DNA of 24,456 nucleotides from Bacteroidales bacterium (GCA_024681565.1 JAILAO010000152.1:1-24456), one strand, 5' to 3'; numbered from the stretch's first letter, positions 8,067-17,080 are shown. The notes: generated by a model not told the origin, from the letters alone. Numbers and translations: made by a program.

Positions 8067-9620
8067 TTAATTCTGATCCGTTTCGTTGATCATCTTGTTG
8101 TTCTCGATCTCAGAAATAGGAATCTGATAGAGGAAAGGACGGTCCTCCTGCTCATACTTGAAGCGGGCTGCGGCAAGGTGGTTGTTGGCCTTGCCCCAGG
8201 TGGCGTCAGTACGGTCCACGGGGATATTCAGGCGGCGGTTGTCAATGAACTCCATACCTTCACCCCAGAACTCGACCCGCTTTTGGAAGTTCAGTTCCTC
8301 GAGGAAGTCGGCCTTGGTAGAAGCAGGGCAGGAATAGCCCGGCTGGCGGGTGGCCATGATATCGTTCAGCGCAGTGACAGCCTCAGAGAGCTTGCCCTGG
8401 TGGGCGAGGCACTCGGCATAGTTGAAATAGGCTTCCTCAGAGCGAAGATAAATATAGTCACCAAGCTCCCAGCCTTCATAGTTGCCGGCAAGGACGTTTT
8501 TACGGCCTGCGCCGATGAACTTGATGGACTGATAAGGCACCTGGGCGATCGAAGCAAGCGGGTTGCGCGGGTCGAGGAACCAGTTCAAGCGGATGTCGTC
8601 GTCGGCGATACGCTGGCAGAGCGGAGCGAAAGCAGCGCGCCATACGCCGATACCGGCGTAACCGTCACCAAAGTAGTCCATCTGGGAGAACCAGGACATA
8701 TAAATACCTGAGTTGTCAGCGGTAATGTCGCAACCGAAAACAACGTCCGGGAGGTTGATGTCGCTGAATCCCTGCAGGATATCATCCGGAGAGGTAAGGA
8801 TCGGGTAGTTGTCCGTCACGACCTTGGCGTATTTGGCGGCATTGGCCCAGTCGTGCTTGATCATATAGGCACGGGCGAGATAGTTCGCGACCACGCATCC
8901 GTCCACGTCGGTAGGCGAGGCGGTATGGACCATGCCGATGCTGTTGAAGATGGAGTAGGCCTCTTCAAGATCCTTGATCATGAAATCAAAGACCTGGGAA
9001 ACGGTTGAACGCGGCTGATCCTCGACTGTGTTCTCGTCGATAATCGGAACGAGCGGATCGTTGGAATGGTCGTATTTTGCTCCTTTCCCCCACACGGTGT
9101 CGTCAGCACCTACATAATAGGAATACTGATAGAGGTAGGAGAGATGGAGATATGCATAGCCGCGGATACCGAGGGCGATGGCGCGATACTTCAGCATCGC
9201 TTCATCCGTCACGTCGGCGGTCGCAACCTTGAGTACACCGTTCGCGCTGGCAATATGGCGGTAATACTCACGCCAGCGGTTGTTGGTCGGCGTGTAGTTC
9301 TGCTGCCAATAATCGAGCAGGTAATGATAGAGGCTCATGGCAAAGCGGCCGGTCATCACCATATCGTTACCCTCGAGGGAAGAAAGATAGTCAAAACTCT
9401 TCTGGCCGAAATAATTGTGGCTCATGTTCGAGTTGACATACGACTGGAGGTCGCTGTAGATACCGTTGATGGTTGCCTCGAACTTCTCCGGATGCTCCTG
9501 GATGACTTCGGAAAGCCGCTCCTGGGTGATGGATCCCGTCGGCTGCACATCCTTCATACAAGAGGAAAGGGCAGCTCCGGCGGCGAAGATGAACAGGACT
9601 TTTACTATTGTCTTTTTCAT
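8067..9620 (-). CDS. SusD/RagB-family surface nutrient-binding lipoprotein (SusD2)
   Basis: A 517-residue lipoprotein (MKKTIVKVLFIFAAGAALSSC, lipidated Cys21). It has the classical SusD/RagB layout: NGIYSDLQSY near residue 53, WREYYRHIASANGVLKVA near 117, and the conserved helix YRAIALGIRGYAYLHLSYLYQY near 145-166. The C-terminal half carries RSEEAYFNYAECLAHQGKLSEAVTALNDIMATRQPGY and LNFQKRVEFWGEGMEFIDNRRLN, both diagnostic for the PF07980/PF14322 pair. It starts 18 bases after the susC2 stop with a Shine-Dalgarno site. No accessory lipoprotein gene follows, unlike the other two loci, so this operon holds only the importer pair. Substrate unknown. Confidence 0.95.
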   Translation of the reverse strand: MKKTIVKVLFIFAAGAALSSCMKDVQPTGSITQERLSEVIQEHPEKFEATINGIYSDLQSYVNSNMSHNYFGQKSFDYLSSLEGNDMVMTGRFAMSLYHYLLDYWQQNYTPTNNRWREYYRHIASANGVLKVATADVTDEAMLKYRAIALGIRGYAYLHLSYLYQYSYYVGADDTVWGKGAKYDHSNDPLVPIIDENTVEDQPRSTVSQVFDFMIKDLEEAYSIFNSIGMVHTASPTDVDGCVVANYLARAYMIKHDWANAAKYAKVVTDNYPILTSPDDILQGFSDINLPDVVFGCDITADNSGIYMSWFSQMDYFGDGYAGIGVWRAAFAPLCQRIADDDIRLNWFLDPRNPLASIAQVPYQSIKFIGAGRKNVLAGNYEGWELGDYIYLRSEEAYFNYAECLAHQGKLSEAVTALNDIMATRQPGYSCPASTKADFLEELNFQKRVEFWGEGMEFIDNRRLNIPVDRTDATWGKANNHLAAARFKYEQEDRPFLYQIPISEIENNKMINETDQN

Positions 9621-9628
9621 ATAATAAT

Positions 9629-9634
9629 CTCCTT
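9629..9634 (-). promoter_or_regulatory. Shine-Dalgarno site of susD2
   Basis: AAGGAG on the minus strand lies 8 bases before the susD2 ATG, inside the 18-base gap after susC2. Confidence 0.7.
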
Positions 9635-9638
9635 ATGA

Positions 9639-12600
9639 TTAGAACGTGACAGTGATACCGCCGGAGACCGTACGCATCGGGGCATAGCCGCCGAAGCTAC
9701 TGGTTGCGCCGGTGAAAGAAACCCTCGGGTCGAAGCCCTGCCTTGCAGAGAAGAGAGCAACATTGTCGGCCATCACGAAGATGCGGAATGCCTCTACGTA
9801 GAACTTGCGGGAGAAGCTCTTCGGCAGGGTGTAACCCAGCGTGATGTTGCGGATGTTGAAGAAAGAAGAGCTCACAAGGTGTGCGTCGGAGGTCTGGCTG
9901 TAAGAGTTGGAGGAATTGTTGGCGTTCCACACAGGGAGGTTACCGGTCTTCTTGATCGGATCATAGGTCTGCCACAGGTCGGCGTTGTGACCCACATAGT
10001 AGGAAATGCTCATTCCGTCGAGATACTCGCTGTCGTAGGCCCATCCGCCAATGCGGTAGGAGGTCTGGATGCTGAAGTCGAGACCCTTCCAGTACAGCTG
10101 GGTGTTGATACCGCCGTCGAGTTTGGGAAGAGCGGTTTTTCCGAGGTAGAACTTGTCTGCGTCAGAGTAGGTTGTCGTCTTCTCCAATTCTTCGGTCTTC
10201 TCACCGTTGTCGTCACGGACATAACGCCACCACTGGGAGTTGCCGTCTTCGTCCATGCCTGCATACTTATAAGTATAATACTCGTAACGGTCGCGGCCTT
10301 CCATCAGTTTGAAAGTGCCGGAAGTGATACCGTCTTCGCGGTTCTCCTCAGGGAGACGGACGATCTTGTTGTTGTAATGCGAGCCGATCAGGGAAAGGGT
10401 CCAGCGGAGATCCCGGTTCTTGATAAGGTCGAAATTGAGTTCGAACTCGATACCGGAATTCTGCATGGCGCCGATATTTTCCCACTTGTAAGGACGGCCG
10501 CCGGTCGAATAGGCGAGCGGGCGCTGGAAGAGCATGTCATCCGTATAGCGGATGAAGTAATCCACGCTACCGCGGATGCGGTTCAGGAAGCTGAAGTCCA
10601 CACCTGCATCAAAAGTGTTCTGCTTCTCCCAGGAGATGTCCGGGTTGCCATAGTACGAATAGGAGTAACCGAGGGCGGAACCGTCCCAGGTGATGGCGTA
10701 CTGGTCATGGGCGGGATAGTAGTTGCCGACTTCCTGGTTGCCCTGGGTACCGTAGGATGCGCGGAACTTGAGGTCATCCAACCAGCTCTTGGCGCCGGCC
10801 ATGAACGGCTCTGCGGACAGACGCCAGGCAGCGCCGACGGACCAGAAGTTACCCCATTTCTTGAGGAAGCGGGAAGTACCGTCACGACGGAAGGCGCCGG
10901 ACAGATAGTAACGGGAAGCGTAGTTGTAATCTACCATTCCGAAGAAACCTTCGATGTTGAGTCCATTGGTGTAGCTGCTCAGGGATTGCATCGGACCGCC
11001 GTTGTCAAGTTCCGGGTTGGCCGGATCGAAGAAGTTGGTCTTCTGGCCGCCGAGATAGCGGTAGCTGTACTGATAGTATTCGTGTCCGATCTTGGCAGAG
11101 ATGCTGTGGTTGTCTCCGAACAGGTTCTCGTATGCGAGCGTCTCCTGGACATTGGTCACGGTGGAGGTAGAAGCTTCGTGCGTGCCGCGGCCGCCGAATG
11201 ACTGGCCGTCACCGATGGTCGGAGTGTAGTAGGTCAGGCCCTGGCTGTTGCGGAAGTCGTAGCTATAGTTGACCATCGCGGTGAAATGCTTGAGGAACTT
11301 GGCTTCGACATAGGTGCGGGTGGTCACGTTGTGACGTGAGGTGCGGCGGATGTCTTCGTAGAGGTTGCAGATGACATTCTGGTTGGTCGCGGTCGGACGT
11401 TTGGTCGTTCCGACGGTTTCGCCGTTACCGGCATCCCAGACGGGTTTGCCGTCGGCACCGATGATCTGGTTTCCGTTGGCGTCATAGGCGTGGACCGGAT
11501 AGATCGGGGCCCAGCTGCGCGCGACGCTGAACGGGTTGGATGCGGCGGAGGTGCTCTCCTGCATACCGTTGCTGTTGGTGCGGGAGTAACCGATGTTCAT
11601 TCCGGCGCGCAGCCAGCTCGTGAGTTTGGCGTTGACATTTGCGCGGGCGGAGGTGCGGTTGTAGCTGGAACCGACGATATAAGACTGATTGTCAAGGTAT
11701 CCGACCGAGAGGTAATAGTCTACCTTGTCGTTGCTGCCGGAGGCAGAGACGTTGTACTCCTGACGGCTGGCCGTCTGGAACATGTTGTCGGCGAAGGAAT
11801 CATTGTAACGGGTGCGGGCGCTCTTGTTGAGCGTTCCGTCGGTGTTTACCAGATAGTCTCCGTCCGGAATGATGAAGGCATTGTAGTTGCCGAGTTCACC
11901 GAGCAGGCTCTCGGAAGCAATCAGGGCTGCTTCTTCTGCGGAGGCACCCGCGACGTATTCGGTGTTGCGGATACCATACCAGGTCAGACGGTAGAATTCA
12001 GCCGGATCCGTCACCATGTTGTAATCTTTGTAAGCACGGCTCAGGACACCAGCACTCGCACTGAACTGGATGTTGGAGCTGGTCTTGGCTCCGCTCTTGG
12101 TGGTCACCATCACGACACCGCCGGCTGCACGTGAACCATACAGGGAGTTGGACACGGCGTCCTTGGAAACGGTGATGGACTCGATGTCCTGCGGATTGAT
12201 GTTGGAAATGCTGCCGTTGTAAGGCACGCCGTCCACGACGATGAGGGCGGCATTGCTGGCGCTCAGGGAGCCGATACCACGCACATAAATGGACGCATCG
12301 CTGCCCGGCTGACCGGTAGAGGTGATAACCTGAAGACCGGCGACGGCACCTTCGAGGGCGCTGGTCACGGAAGCGGCCTGATTGTTCTTGAGGATTTCGG
12401 ATTTTACGCTCGCAACGGAACCGACGAGGTCCTGCTTGCGCTTGGTGCCGAACGCGACGACCACGGCGTTCTCAAGGGCCTCGGTATCCGGTTCGAGAGC
12501 TACATCAATGGAATTGCGGCCATTGACCTGGATCTCAGAGGAAAGGAATCCGATGGACGAATAGATGAGAGAGGCGCGGGACGGAACAGTAATGGTGTAG

Positions 12601-12779
12601 ACGCCGTCGGCATCCGTAGCTGTTCCGGTACTTGTCCCTTTGACCTGGATGGCTGCAAAGGGAATCGCTTCTCCGGTGGAAGCATCTGTGACCGTACCCT
12701 TGACCGTGACGTTCTGCGCAGAAACCATCACGCCAAAGAGCAGGCACAAAGCGCTTAAGAGCAATTTCGCTTGTTTCAT
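9639..12779 (-). CDS. SusC/RagA-family TonB-dependent outer-membrane transporter (SusC2)
   Basis: A 1046-residue importer of the same build as SusC1: signal peptide (MKQAKLLLSALCLLFGVMVSA, then QN), a carboxypeptidase-regulatory-like domain at about 25-100 (VKGTVTDASTGEAIPFAAI), and a plug at about 110-235 with ALIVVDGVP (178-186) and the SusC signature SKDAVSNSLYGSRAAGGVVMVTT (205-227). The barrel ends in GGITVTF. The first 100 residues are clearly related to SusC1 and SusC3, while the barrels diverge, which suggests different ligands. It is transcribed divergently from susC3, with the invertase gene between them. The leader holds the 27-bp inverted repeat, 13 bases before the ATG. Substrate unknown. 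Confidence 0.95.
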   Translation of the reverse strand: MKQAKLLLSALCLLFGVMVSAQNVTVKGTVTDASTGEAIPFAAIQVKGTSTGTATDADGVYTITVPSRASLIYSSIGFLSSEIQVNGRNSIDVALEPDTEALENAVVVAFGTKRKQDLVGSVASVKSEILKNNQAASVTSALEGAVAGLQVITSTGQPGSDASIYVRGIGSLSASNAALIVVDGVPYNGSISNINPQDIESITVSKDAVSNSLYGSRAAGGVVMVTTKSGAKTSSNIQFSASAGVLSRAYKDYNMVTDPAEFYRLTWYGIRNTEYVAGASAEEAALIASESLLGELGNYNAFIIPDGDYLVNTDGTLNKSARTRYNDSFADNMFQTASRQEYNVSASGSNDKVDYYLSVGYLDNQSYIVGSSYNRTSARANVNAKLTSWLRAGMNIGYSRTNSNGMQESTSAASNPFSVARSWAPIYPVHAYDANGNQIIGADGKPVWDAGNGETVGTTKRPTATNQNVICNLYEDIRRTSRHNVTTRTYVEAKFLKHFTAMVNYSYDFRNSQGLTYYTPTIGDGQSFGGRGTHEASTSTVTNVQETLAYENLFGDNHSISAKIGHEYYQYSYRYLGGQKTNFFDPANPELDNGGPMQSLSSYTNGLNIEGFFGMVDYNYASRYYLSGAFRRDGTSRFLKKWGNFWSVGAAWRLSAEPFMAGAKSWLDDLKFRASYGTQGNQEVGNYYPAHDQYAITWDGSALGYSYSYYGNPDISWEKQNTFDAGVDFSFLNRIRGSVDYFIRYTDDMLFQRPLAYSTGGRPYKWENIGAMQNSGIEFELNFDLIKNRDLRWTLSLIGSHYNNKIVRLPEENREDGITSGTFKLMEGRDRYEYYTYKYAGMDEDGNSQWWRYVRDDNGEKTEELEKTTTYSDADKFYLGKTALPKLDGGINTQLYWKGLDFSIQTSYRIGGWAYDSEYLDGMSISYYVGHNADLWQTYDPIKKTGNLPVWNANNSSNSYSQTSDAHLVSSSFFNIRNITLGYTLPKSFSRKFYVEAFRIFVMADNVALFSARQGFDPRVSFTGATSSFGGYAPMRTVSGGITVTF

Positions 12780-13061
12780 AAGCTTTTCGTTGAATTAAAC
12801 AATAAACTATACTAACCTGATATAATCACAAAAAAAGGAGCGTTTTTTCATAGTGCGCATAAATTTGCGCGCAAGTTCGCAACAATTTTTCACAATTCCA
12901 AATTCGTAATCTAGCGGTAGATTGTGTTAATTCGCGAATTCCGGGCAAAAATCGGATAAAAATGTGAGTTTTGAAGATTTTAAATTTTGAATTCAAACTT
13001 TTTTGGCCGAATTCGTTTTAAAATGAAACATTAATTTTTTCAAACCGACCGCGGTTCTTTT
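12780..13061. other. AT-rich intergenic region before susC2, rich in dyads
   Basis: These 282 bases are much richer in A and T than the neighbouring genes, and I see no gene in them. They contain the leader repeat (12793-12819) and several dyads: TGCGC/GCGCA (12854-12873), AATCTA-GCGG-TAGATT (12908-12923), the palindrome AATTCGCGAATT (12929-12940) and the palindrome TTTGAATTCAAA (12986-12997). A small hairpin AACCG-ACCG-CGGTT followed by CTTTTTT (13043-13063) could terminate plus-strand transcripts running into the 3' end of the invertase gene. I found no clean TAnnTTTG promoter for susC2. Confidence 0.6.
12793..12819 (-). repeat. Copy 2 of the susC leader element: left arm of a 27-bp inverted repeat
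   Basis: Read on the minus strand it begins CAGGTTAGTATAG and ends TTTAATT; all 27 bases are identical to 13810-13836 on the plus strand. The arm lies 13 bases before the susC2 ATG. Together the two arms enclose the invertase gene in a segment of about 1 kb. Its length is close to that of known serine-invertase crossover sites, but its internal dyad symmetry is weak. Confidence 0.85.
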
Positions 13062-13809
13062 TTAATCTTCTGATTTTAAGTAATTTGCAAGTGTATTCCT
13101 GTGTATGCCATAGTCCTTGGCAATACGGGCATATGACTCGCCTGCCGCGATTCTGCTGCGTATTTCAGACAAATCCTGCGTAACGGCATCCCGCTGTTTA
13201 TAGCTCCCGCAGGGGCGTCCCAGTTTGACGCCCGCCGCCTTCCGGTCCGCCAACGCCTCCTTCGTACGCTGCGAGATCAGGTTCCGTTCGATCTCGGCCG
13301 CCAGGGCAAAGGCGAAGGCAATGATCTTGGAGTTGATATTATTATTAAGGTCAAAATGATCCTTGATGGTGTGGATCCGGATGCTGCGTGACGAGCATTC
13401 ATTCAGGATAGACATGATCATCAGCATGTTCCGGCCGAGCCGGGAGATTTCCGTACACACCAGCAGGTCGTCCTGTTTCATCTTTCTGAGCAGTTTTCCG
13501 AGTTTGCGCTTTTTCGGCGGAATGGTCCCTGAGACGGATTCAGTCACCCATTTCCCCACCTCGACCCCCTGCCGGGAGGCCCAGTTGCGGATTTCATATT
13601 CCTGGCTGGAGCCGGACTGCTCCGCCGTGCTGACCCGGATGTAAGCGTAAACCATGGACGATATCGTCTTCCGATGCCAATATAAGTATTCTCTAAAACG
13701 TGCTTGAGTGCCTGATTGTCGCGATAGTGACAAATAATCGCTCGTTTATTTGTGATTCTTTATTGCAAAAATGATTCTCGATTTTCTTCGTGTGGAAAAA
13801 AACTGAAAA
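12820..13809. other. Candidate invertible segment carrying the invertase gene
   Basis: A segment of about 990 bp bounded by identical 27-bp inverted repeats and containing an Mpi-family serine recombinase gene. Inversion between the arms would exchange the upstream regions of susC2 and susC3. This is an inference from layout: the sequence shows one orientation only, and the repeats could instead be shared promoter sequence. Confidence 0.45.
13062..13655 (-). CDS. mpi: Mpi-family serine site-specific recombinase (DNA invertase)
   Basis: A 197-residue serine recombinase. I chose the ATG at 13655 because MVYAYIRVSTAEQ starts exactly as in resolvase/invertase proteins; the longer open frame to 13733 adds an unlikely 26-residue tail. 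Ser9 in YIRVST is the nucleophile, with Arg7, Arg72 and Arg75 (SRLGRN) as supporting active-site residues. LISQRTKEAL near 126-135 belongs to the long E helix, and GESYARIAKDYGIHRNTLANYLK (about 172-194) is the DNA-binding helix-turn-helix. The KLGKLLRKMKQDDLL, LMIMSILNEC and KIIAFAFALAAEIERNLISQRTKEAL blocks match my recollection of Bacteroides Mpi, which flips capsule promoters. It lies between divergent susC genes inside a 27-bp inverted repeat, so a local inversion target is plausible. A plain resolvase of a lost mobile element is the alternative. Confidence 0.88.
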   Translation of the reverse strand: MVYAYIRVSTAEQSGSSQEYEIRNWASRQGVEVGKWVTESVSGTIPPKKRKLGKLLRKMKQDDLLVCTEISRLGRNMLMIMSILNECSSRSIRIHTIKDHFDLNNNINSKIIAFAFALAAEIERNLISQRTKEALADRKAAGVKLGRPCGSYKQRDAVTQDLSEIRSRIAAGESYARIAKDYGIHRNTLANYLKSED

Positions 13810-13849
13810 CAGGTTAGTATAGTTTATTGTTTAATTAAAAGTAATGCTT
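13656..13849. other. Intergenic region between the invertase gene and susC3
   Basis: An AT-rich 194-base stretch that must hold the promoters of both the invertase gene (minus) and susC3 (plus). It contains an imperfect dyad TTGTC-GCGATAGT-GACAA (13716-13733) that could be an operator, a near-match to a plus-strand -7 box (TTTATTTG, 13745-13752) without a correctly spaced -33 TTG, and the right arm of the inverted repeat. I see no further gene. Confidence 0.45.
13810..13836 (+). repeat. Copy 3 of the susC leader element: right arm of the 27-bp inverted repeat
   Basis: Identical over 27 bases to the reverse complement of 12793-12819, and over the 24-bp core to that of 7967-7990. It lies 13 bases before the ATG at 13850, the same spacing as in the other two loci; this equality also decides the susC3 start codon. 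Confidence 0.85.
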
Positions 13850-16800
13850 ATGAAAAAAGCGAAACTGTTCCTCAGCACCCTGTTTGTGCTTATGGCAGTG
13901 TCCCTCTCCGCGCAGAACATGCGCGTGACGGGTACGGTCACCGACGCTTCGACAGGGGAAGGAATTCCCTTTGCATCCATCGTGGTCAAAGGTACGATGA
14001 ATGGTACTTCTTCTGATGAGAAGGGTGCATTCACGATCAACGCTCCGGCCAACGGAACGCTTGAATTCTCTGCAGTAGGTTACGTTTTTGTTGAGGAGAG
14101 CGTCAATGGCCGCGGTGTCATCAACATCTCCCTCGACCCGGATTCCGAGTCTCTGGACGAGTCCATCATCGTTGCCTACGGTACCGCCAAGAAGTCTTCC
14201 TTTACGGGTTCTGCCGGTACTGTCAAGAGCGAGAGCCTCCAGAAGCGTACTGTTTCCAATGTGTCCAAGGCACTGGAAGGTATGGTTGCCGGTATCACCA
14301 CGACGGCCGGTTCCGGCCAGCCTGGTGACGGTGCTTCCATCCAGATCCGTGGTACCGGTTCCATCAACGCTTCCAGCTCCCCGCTGTACGTTGTCGACGG
14401 TATTCCGTTCGACGGTACACTTGCTTCCATCAACCCGAACGACATCGAGACGATGACTGTTCTGAAGGACGCCTCCGCTTCCGCCCTGTACGGTGCACGT
14501 GCTGCCAACGGTGTCATCATGATCACCACCAAGCGCGGTGCCGAAGGCAAGGCCAACGTCAACTTCAAGGCGACGGTCGGTCTGCAGTCCCGTTCGGTCA
14601 AGGATTATGATATGGTCAGCATGGACGAGTTCGTCGAATTGACCTGGGAAGCCCTCAAGAACAGCTATGTGCTGGACAACGGCTATGCCGACGCCGATGC
14701 CCGCCTGGCGGCTTCCGCCGACCTGAGCTCTGCGCTCGGCGGTGAGATCTACAATCCGTATAAGAGCTACACCTGGGATACGGTCATCGATCCGTCCACC
14801 GGCAAACTGGTGTCCGGTGCCGTTCCCGCCTGGAATGAGAACTGGATGGATATCCTGACCAACAAGTCCGCCATCCGCCAGGAGTATCAGCTCGGTGTGA
14901 GCGGTGGTGACCGCAAAACCAAGTACGCTTTCTCCTTCGGTTATCTCGATGATAAGGGCGTGCTGATCACCACGGCCTTCAAGCGTTACTCCATCCGCGC
15001 CAACGTGGACCACAACATTACCGACTGGTTCAACGCCGGCGCCAGCGCCAGCTATTCTTACACCACCCAGAACAGTTCCCAGTATTCCAGCACCCAGACG
15101 GGTAACGCCTGGTATACGGCCCAGTTCATGGCTCCGATCTATCCTGTCTATATGAAGGATGAGGACGGTAACGATATCCTCGACGCCAACGGCAACAAGC
15201 GTTACGACTATGGCGATGAGGGCCGCGCCCGTCCGAAGGCCTCCCGCTTCAACGCTGTCGGTGACCTGTATGACAATACCTACGAGACGCTGCGCGACAA
15301 CTCCAGCATCCGTGCCTATGCCACCCTCGGCGGTGACAAGGACGTGATGGGTATCTTCAAGGGCCTCAGCCTGAGCACCAACTTCGGTGCCGATATCTCC
15401 GGCCGTTACATCACCTCTTACTACAATCCGTATCACGGTGACGGTTCTTCCACCTCCGGTGAGATCGACAAGTACAGCACGCGTACCTTCTCCTATACCT
15501 GGAACCAGATCCTGAAGTATGAACGTACGTTCAACGACTTCCATCTGCTTGCCCAGGCCGGCCACGAGTACTACAACTATCAGTACCGTTACCTCTATGC
15601 CGACCGCACCCAGGTCTATCCCGGCATCTATGAGATCGCACCGGCTTCCGGTGACATCAATGCCAATTCCTATTCCAATGTCTACCGCATCGAGTCCTAC
15701 TTCGGCCGTCTCGCCGCAGACTACAAGGATAAGTACTACCTCGAGGCTACCTGGCGTACGGACGGTTCTTCCCGTTTCTATGAGCAGAACCGCTGGGGTC
15801 AGTTCTGGTCCCTCGGTGGATCCTGGCGTCTCTCCCAGGAGGACTTCATGAAGGATGCCAGCTGGATCGACAACCTGACCCTCCGTCTGAGCTATGGCCA
15901 GCTGGGTAACGATTCCATCGGTTCCTACTATGCCTGGCAGTCCTTCTATGACCTGACCTGGCCGAACGCCAACAATGCCGGCGCCGTCGTTTCTTCCCTT
16001 GCCAACCCTGCGGTTTCCTGGGAGAAGAAGGGCAGCTGGAATGTCGGTCTCGAAGGAACCTTCTTCAAGCAGCTGCTCAATGTCACCCTCGAGTACTACA
16101 ACGCCAAGACCACCGATATGCTCCTCAGCTATCCGATGGCGCTCTCGACCGGTTTCAGCGGCTACAATGCCAATGTCGGTTCCATGAACAACCAGGGCTT
16201 TGAAGGTACCATCCGCGTCAACTGGCTCAAGAGCGGCAACCTCCGCGCCAGCAGCACCCTGATGGGCTACTTCAACCGCAACAAGGTTCTCCAGCTTACG
16301 GGCGAGTCTCCGCGTATCCTCAGCGGCAGCCAGCTGATCCAGGAAGGTCTTCCTATCTATTCCTGGTATACGCCGCGTTCCGCCGGTGTCGACCCGGCCA
16401 ACGGCCAGCAGCTCTACTGGGCTTACACCGAGGTCCCGACCGATACTTCGGATCCGAACTACAACGCCGATGACGTGGCCAAGTCCTATGAGATTCCCAA
16501 TACCATCAAGGAAGACGGCAGCAAGGTCTTCGGTTATGAGTACAAGACCACCAGCACCAGCGAGGCTACGGCCAGCAAGTATATCGGCTGGGGCAGCCGC
16601 GAGCCTAAATTCCAGGGCTCCTTCGGTTCTGACTTCCAGTGGGGTCCCGTCGACTTCAGCTTCCTGACCACTTTCTCCGTCGGAGGTTATGTCTGGGACA
16701 GCGTTTATGCAAGCGCCATGGAGGTTACCTATTCCGGCGATACCTGGAGTTCCCATGCTCTCCGCCGTTGGCAGAATCCGGGCGATGTCACTGACGTGCC

Positions 16801-17077
16801 TATCCTCGAACTCGGTTCCACCAACATCAGCGCCGACCGCTGGCTCGTAGATGCTTCCTATTTCGCCATCAAGTCCATCCAGCTCGGCTACACCCTGCCG
16901 ACCAAGTGGACCCAGCAGGCGGGCATCAAGTCCCTGCGTCTCTTCGCCACCGGCGACAACCTGTGGCTCTTCACCAAGCTGAACGGTCTCAACCCGCAGT
17001 ACAACATGACGGGTGGCACCAGCTGGGCTTACACTCCGACCCGGACCATTTCCCTGGGTATCGACATCAACTTCTAA
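13850..17077 (+). CDS. SusC/RagA-family TonB-dependent outer-membrane transporter (SusC3)
   Basis: A 1075-residue importer. I prefer the ATG at 13850 over 13844: it aligns the protein start (MKKAKLFLSTLFVLMAVSLSA, then QN) with SusC1 and SusC2 and keeps the 13-base distance to the leader repeat. The carboxypeptidase-regulatory-like domain covers about 25-100 (VTGTVTDASTGEGIPFASI), and the plug about 110-235 with LYVVDGIPFDG (179-189) and LKDASASALYGARAANGVIMITT (205-227). The barrel ends in LGIDINF. From 13838 to 18520 there is no in-phase TTA, CTA or TCA codon, and GGT, CGT, TCC, ATC, AAC and AAG dominate, unlike SusC1; this suggests strong expression. The operon continues with susD3 and a lipoprotein. 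Substrate unknown. Confidence 0.95.
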   Translation: MKKAKLFLSTLFVLMAVSLSAQNMRVTGTVTDASTGEGIPFASIVVKGTMNGTSSDEKGAFTINAPANGTLEFSAVGYVFVEESVNGRGVINISLDPDSESLDESIIVAYGTAKKSSFTGSAGTVKSESLQKRTVSNVSKALEGMVAGITTTAGSGQPGDGASIQIRGTGSINASSSPLYVVDGIPFDGTLASINPNDIETMTVLKDASASALYGARAANGVIMITTKRGAEGKANVNFKATVGLQSRSVKDYDMVSMDEFVELTWEALKNSYVLDNGYADADARLAASADLSSALGGEIYNPYKSYTWDTVIDPSTGKLVSGAVPAWNENWMDILTNKSAIRQEYQLGVSGGDRKTKYAFSFGYLDDKGVLITTAFKRYSIRANVDHNITDWFNAGASASYSYTTQNSSQYSSTQTGNAWYTAQFMAPIYPVYMKDEDGNDILDANGNKRYDYGDEGRARPKASRFNAVGDLYDNTYETLRDNSSIRAYATLGGDKDVMGIFKGLSLSTNFGADISGRYITSYYNPYHGDGSSTSGEIDKYSTRTFSYTWNQILKYERTFNDFHLLAQAGHEYYNYQYRYLYADRTQVYPGIYEIAPASGDINANSYSNVYRIESYFGRLAADYKDKYYLEATWRTDGSSRFYEQNRWGQFWSLGGSWRLSQEDFMKDASWIDNLTLRLSYGQLGNDSIGSYYAWQSFYDLTWPNANNAGAVVSSLANPAVSWEKKGSWNVGLEGTFFKQLLNVTLEYYNAKTTDMLLSYPMALSTGFSGYNANVGSMNNQGFEGTIRVNWLKSGNLRASSTLMGYFNRNKVLQLTGESPRILSGSQLIQEGLPIYSWYTPRSAGVDPANGQQLYWAYTEVPTDTSDPNYNADDVAKSYEIPNTIKEDGSKVFGYEYKTTSTSEATASKYIGWGSREPKFQGSFGSDFQWGPVDFSFLTTFSVGGYVWDSVYASAMEVTYSGDTWSSHALRRWQNPGDVTDVPILELGSTNISADRWLVDASYFAIKSIQLGYTLPTKWTQQAGIKSLRLFATGDNLWLFTKLNGLNPQYNMTGGTSWAYTPTRTISLGIDINF

Positions 17078-17080
17078 TTC

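Noticed and set aside
7967..12816. Excision of susCD2 by recombination between leader copies 1 and 2
   Set aside because: These copies are direct repeats, and invertases of this type usually act on inverted sites; the sequence shows no sign of such a deletion.
12829..12848. Hairpin AAAAAA-GGAGCG-TTTTTT as a terminator
   Set aside because: The stem is made only of A-T pairs and would be unstable; no gene ends at a suitable distance on the plus strand.
13656..13733. Longer start for the invertase gene (26 extra residues)
   Set aside because: Serine recombinases begin within a few residues of the YxRVST strand; the extra residues look like translated intergenic DNA and cover a dyad that may be regulatory.
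13844..13849. Earlier ATG for susC3 (adds Met-Leu)
   Set aside because: The ATG at 13850 matches the paralogue starts and preserves the constant 13-base spacing to the leader element.
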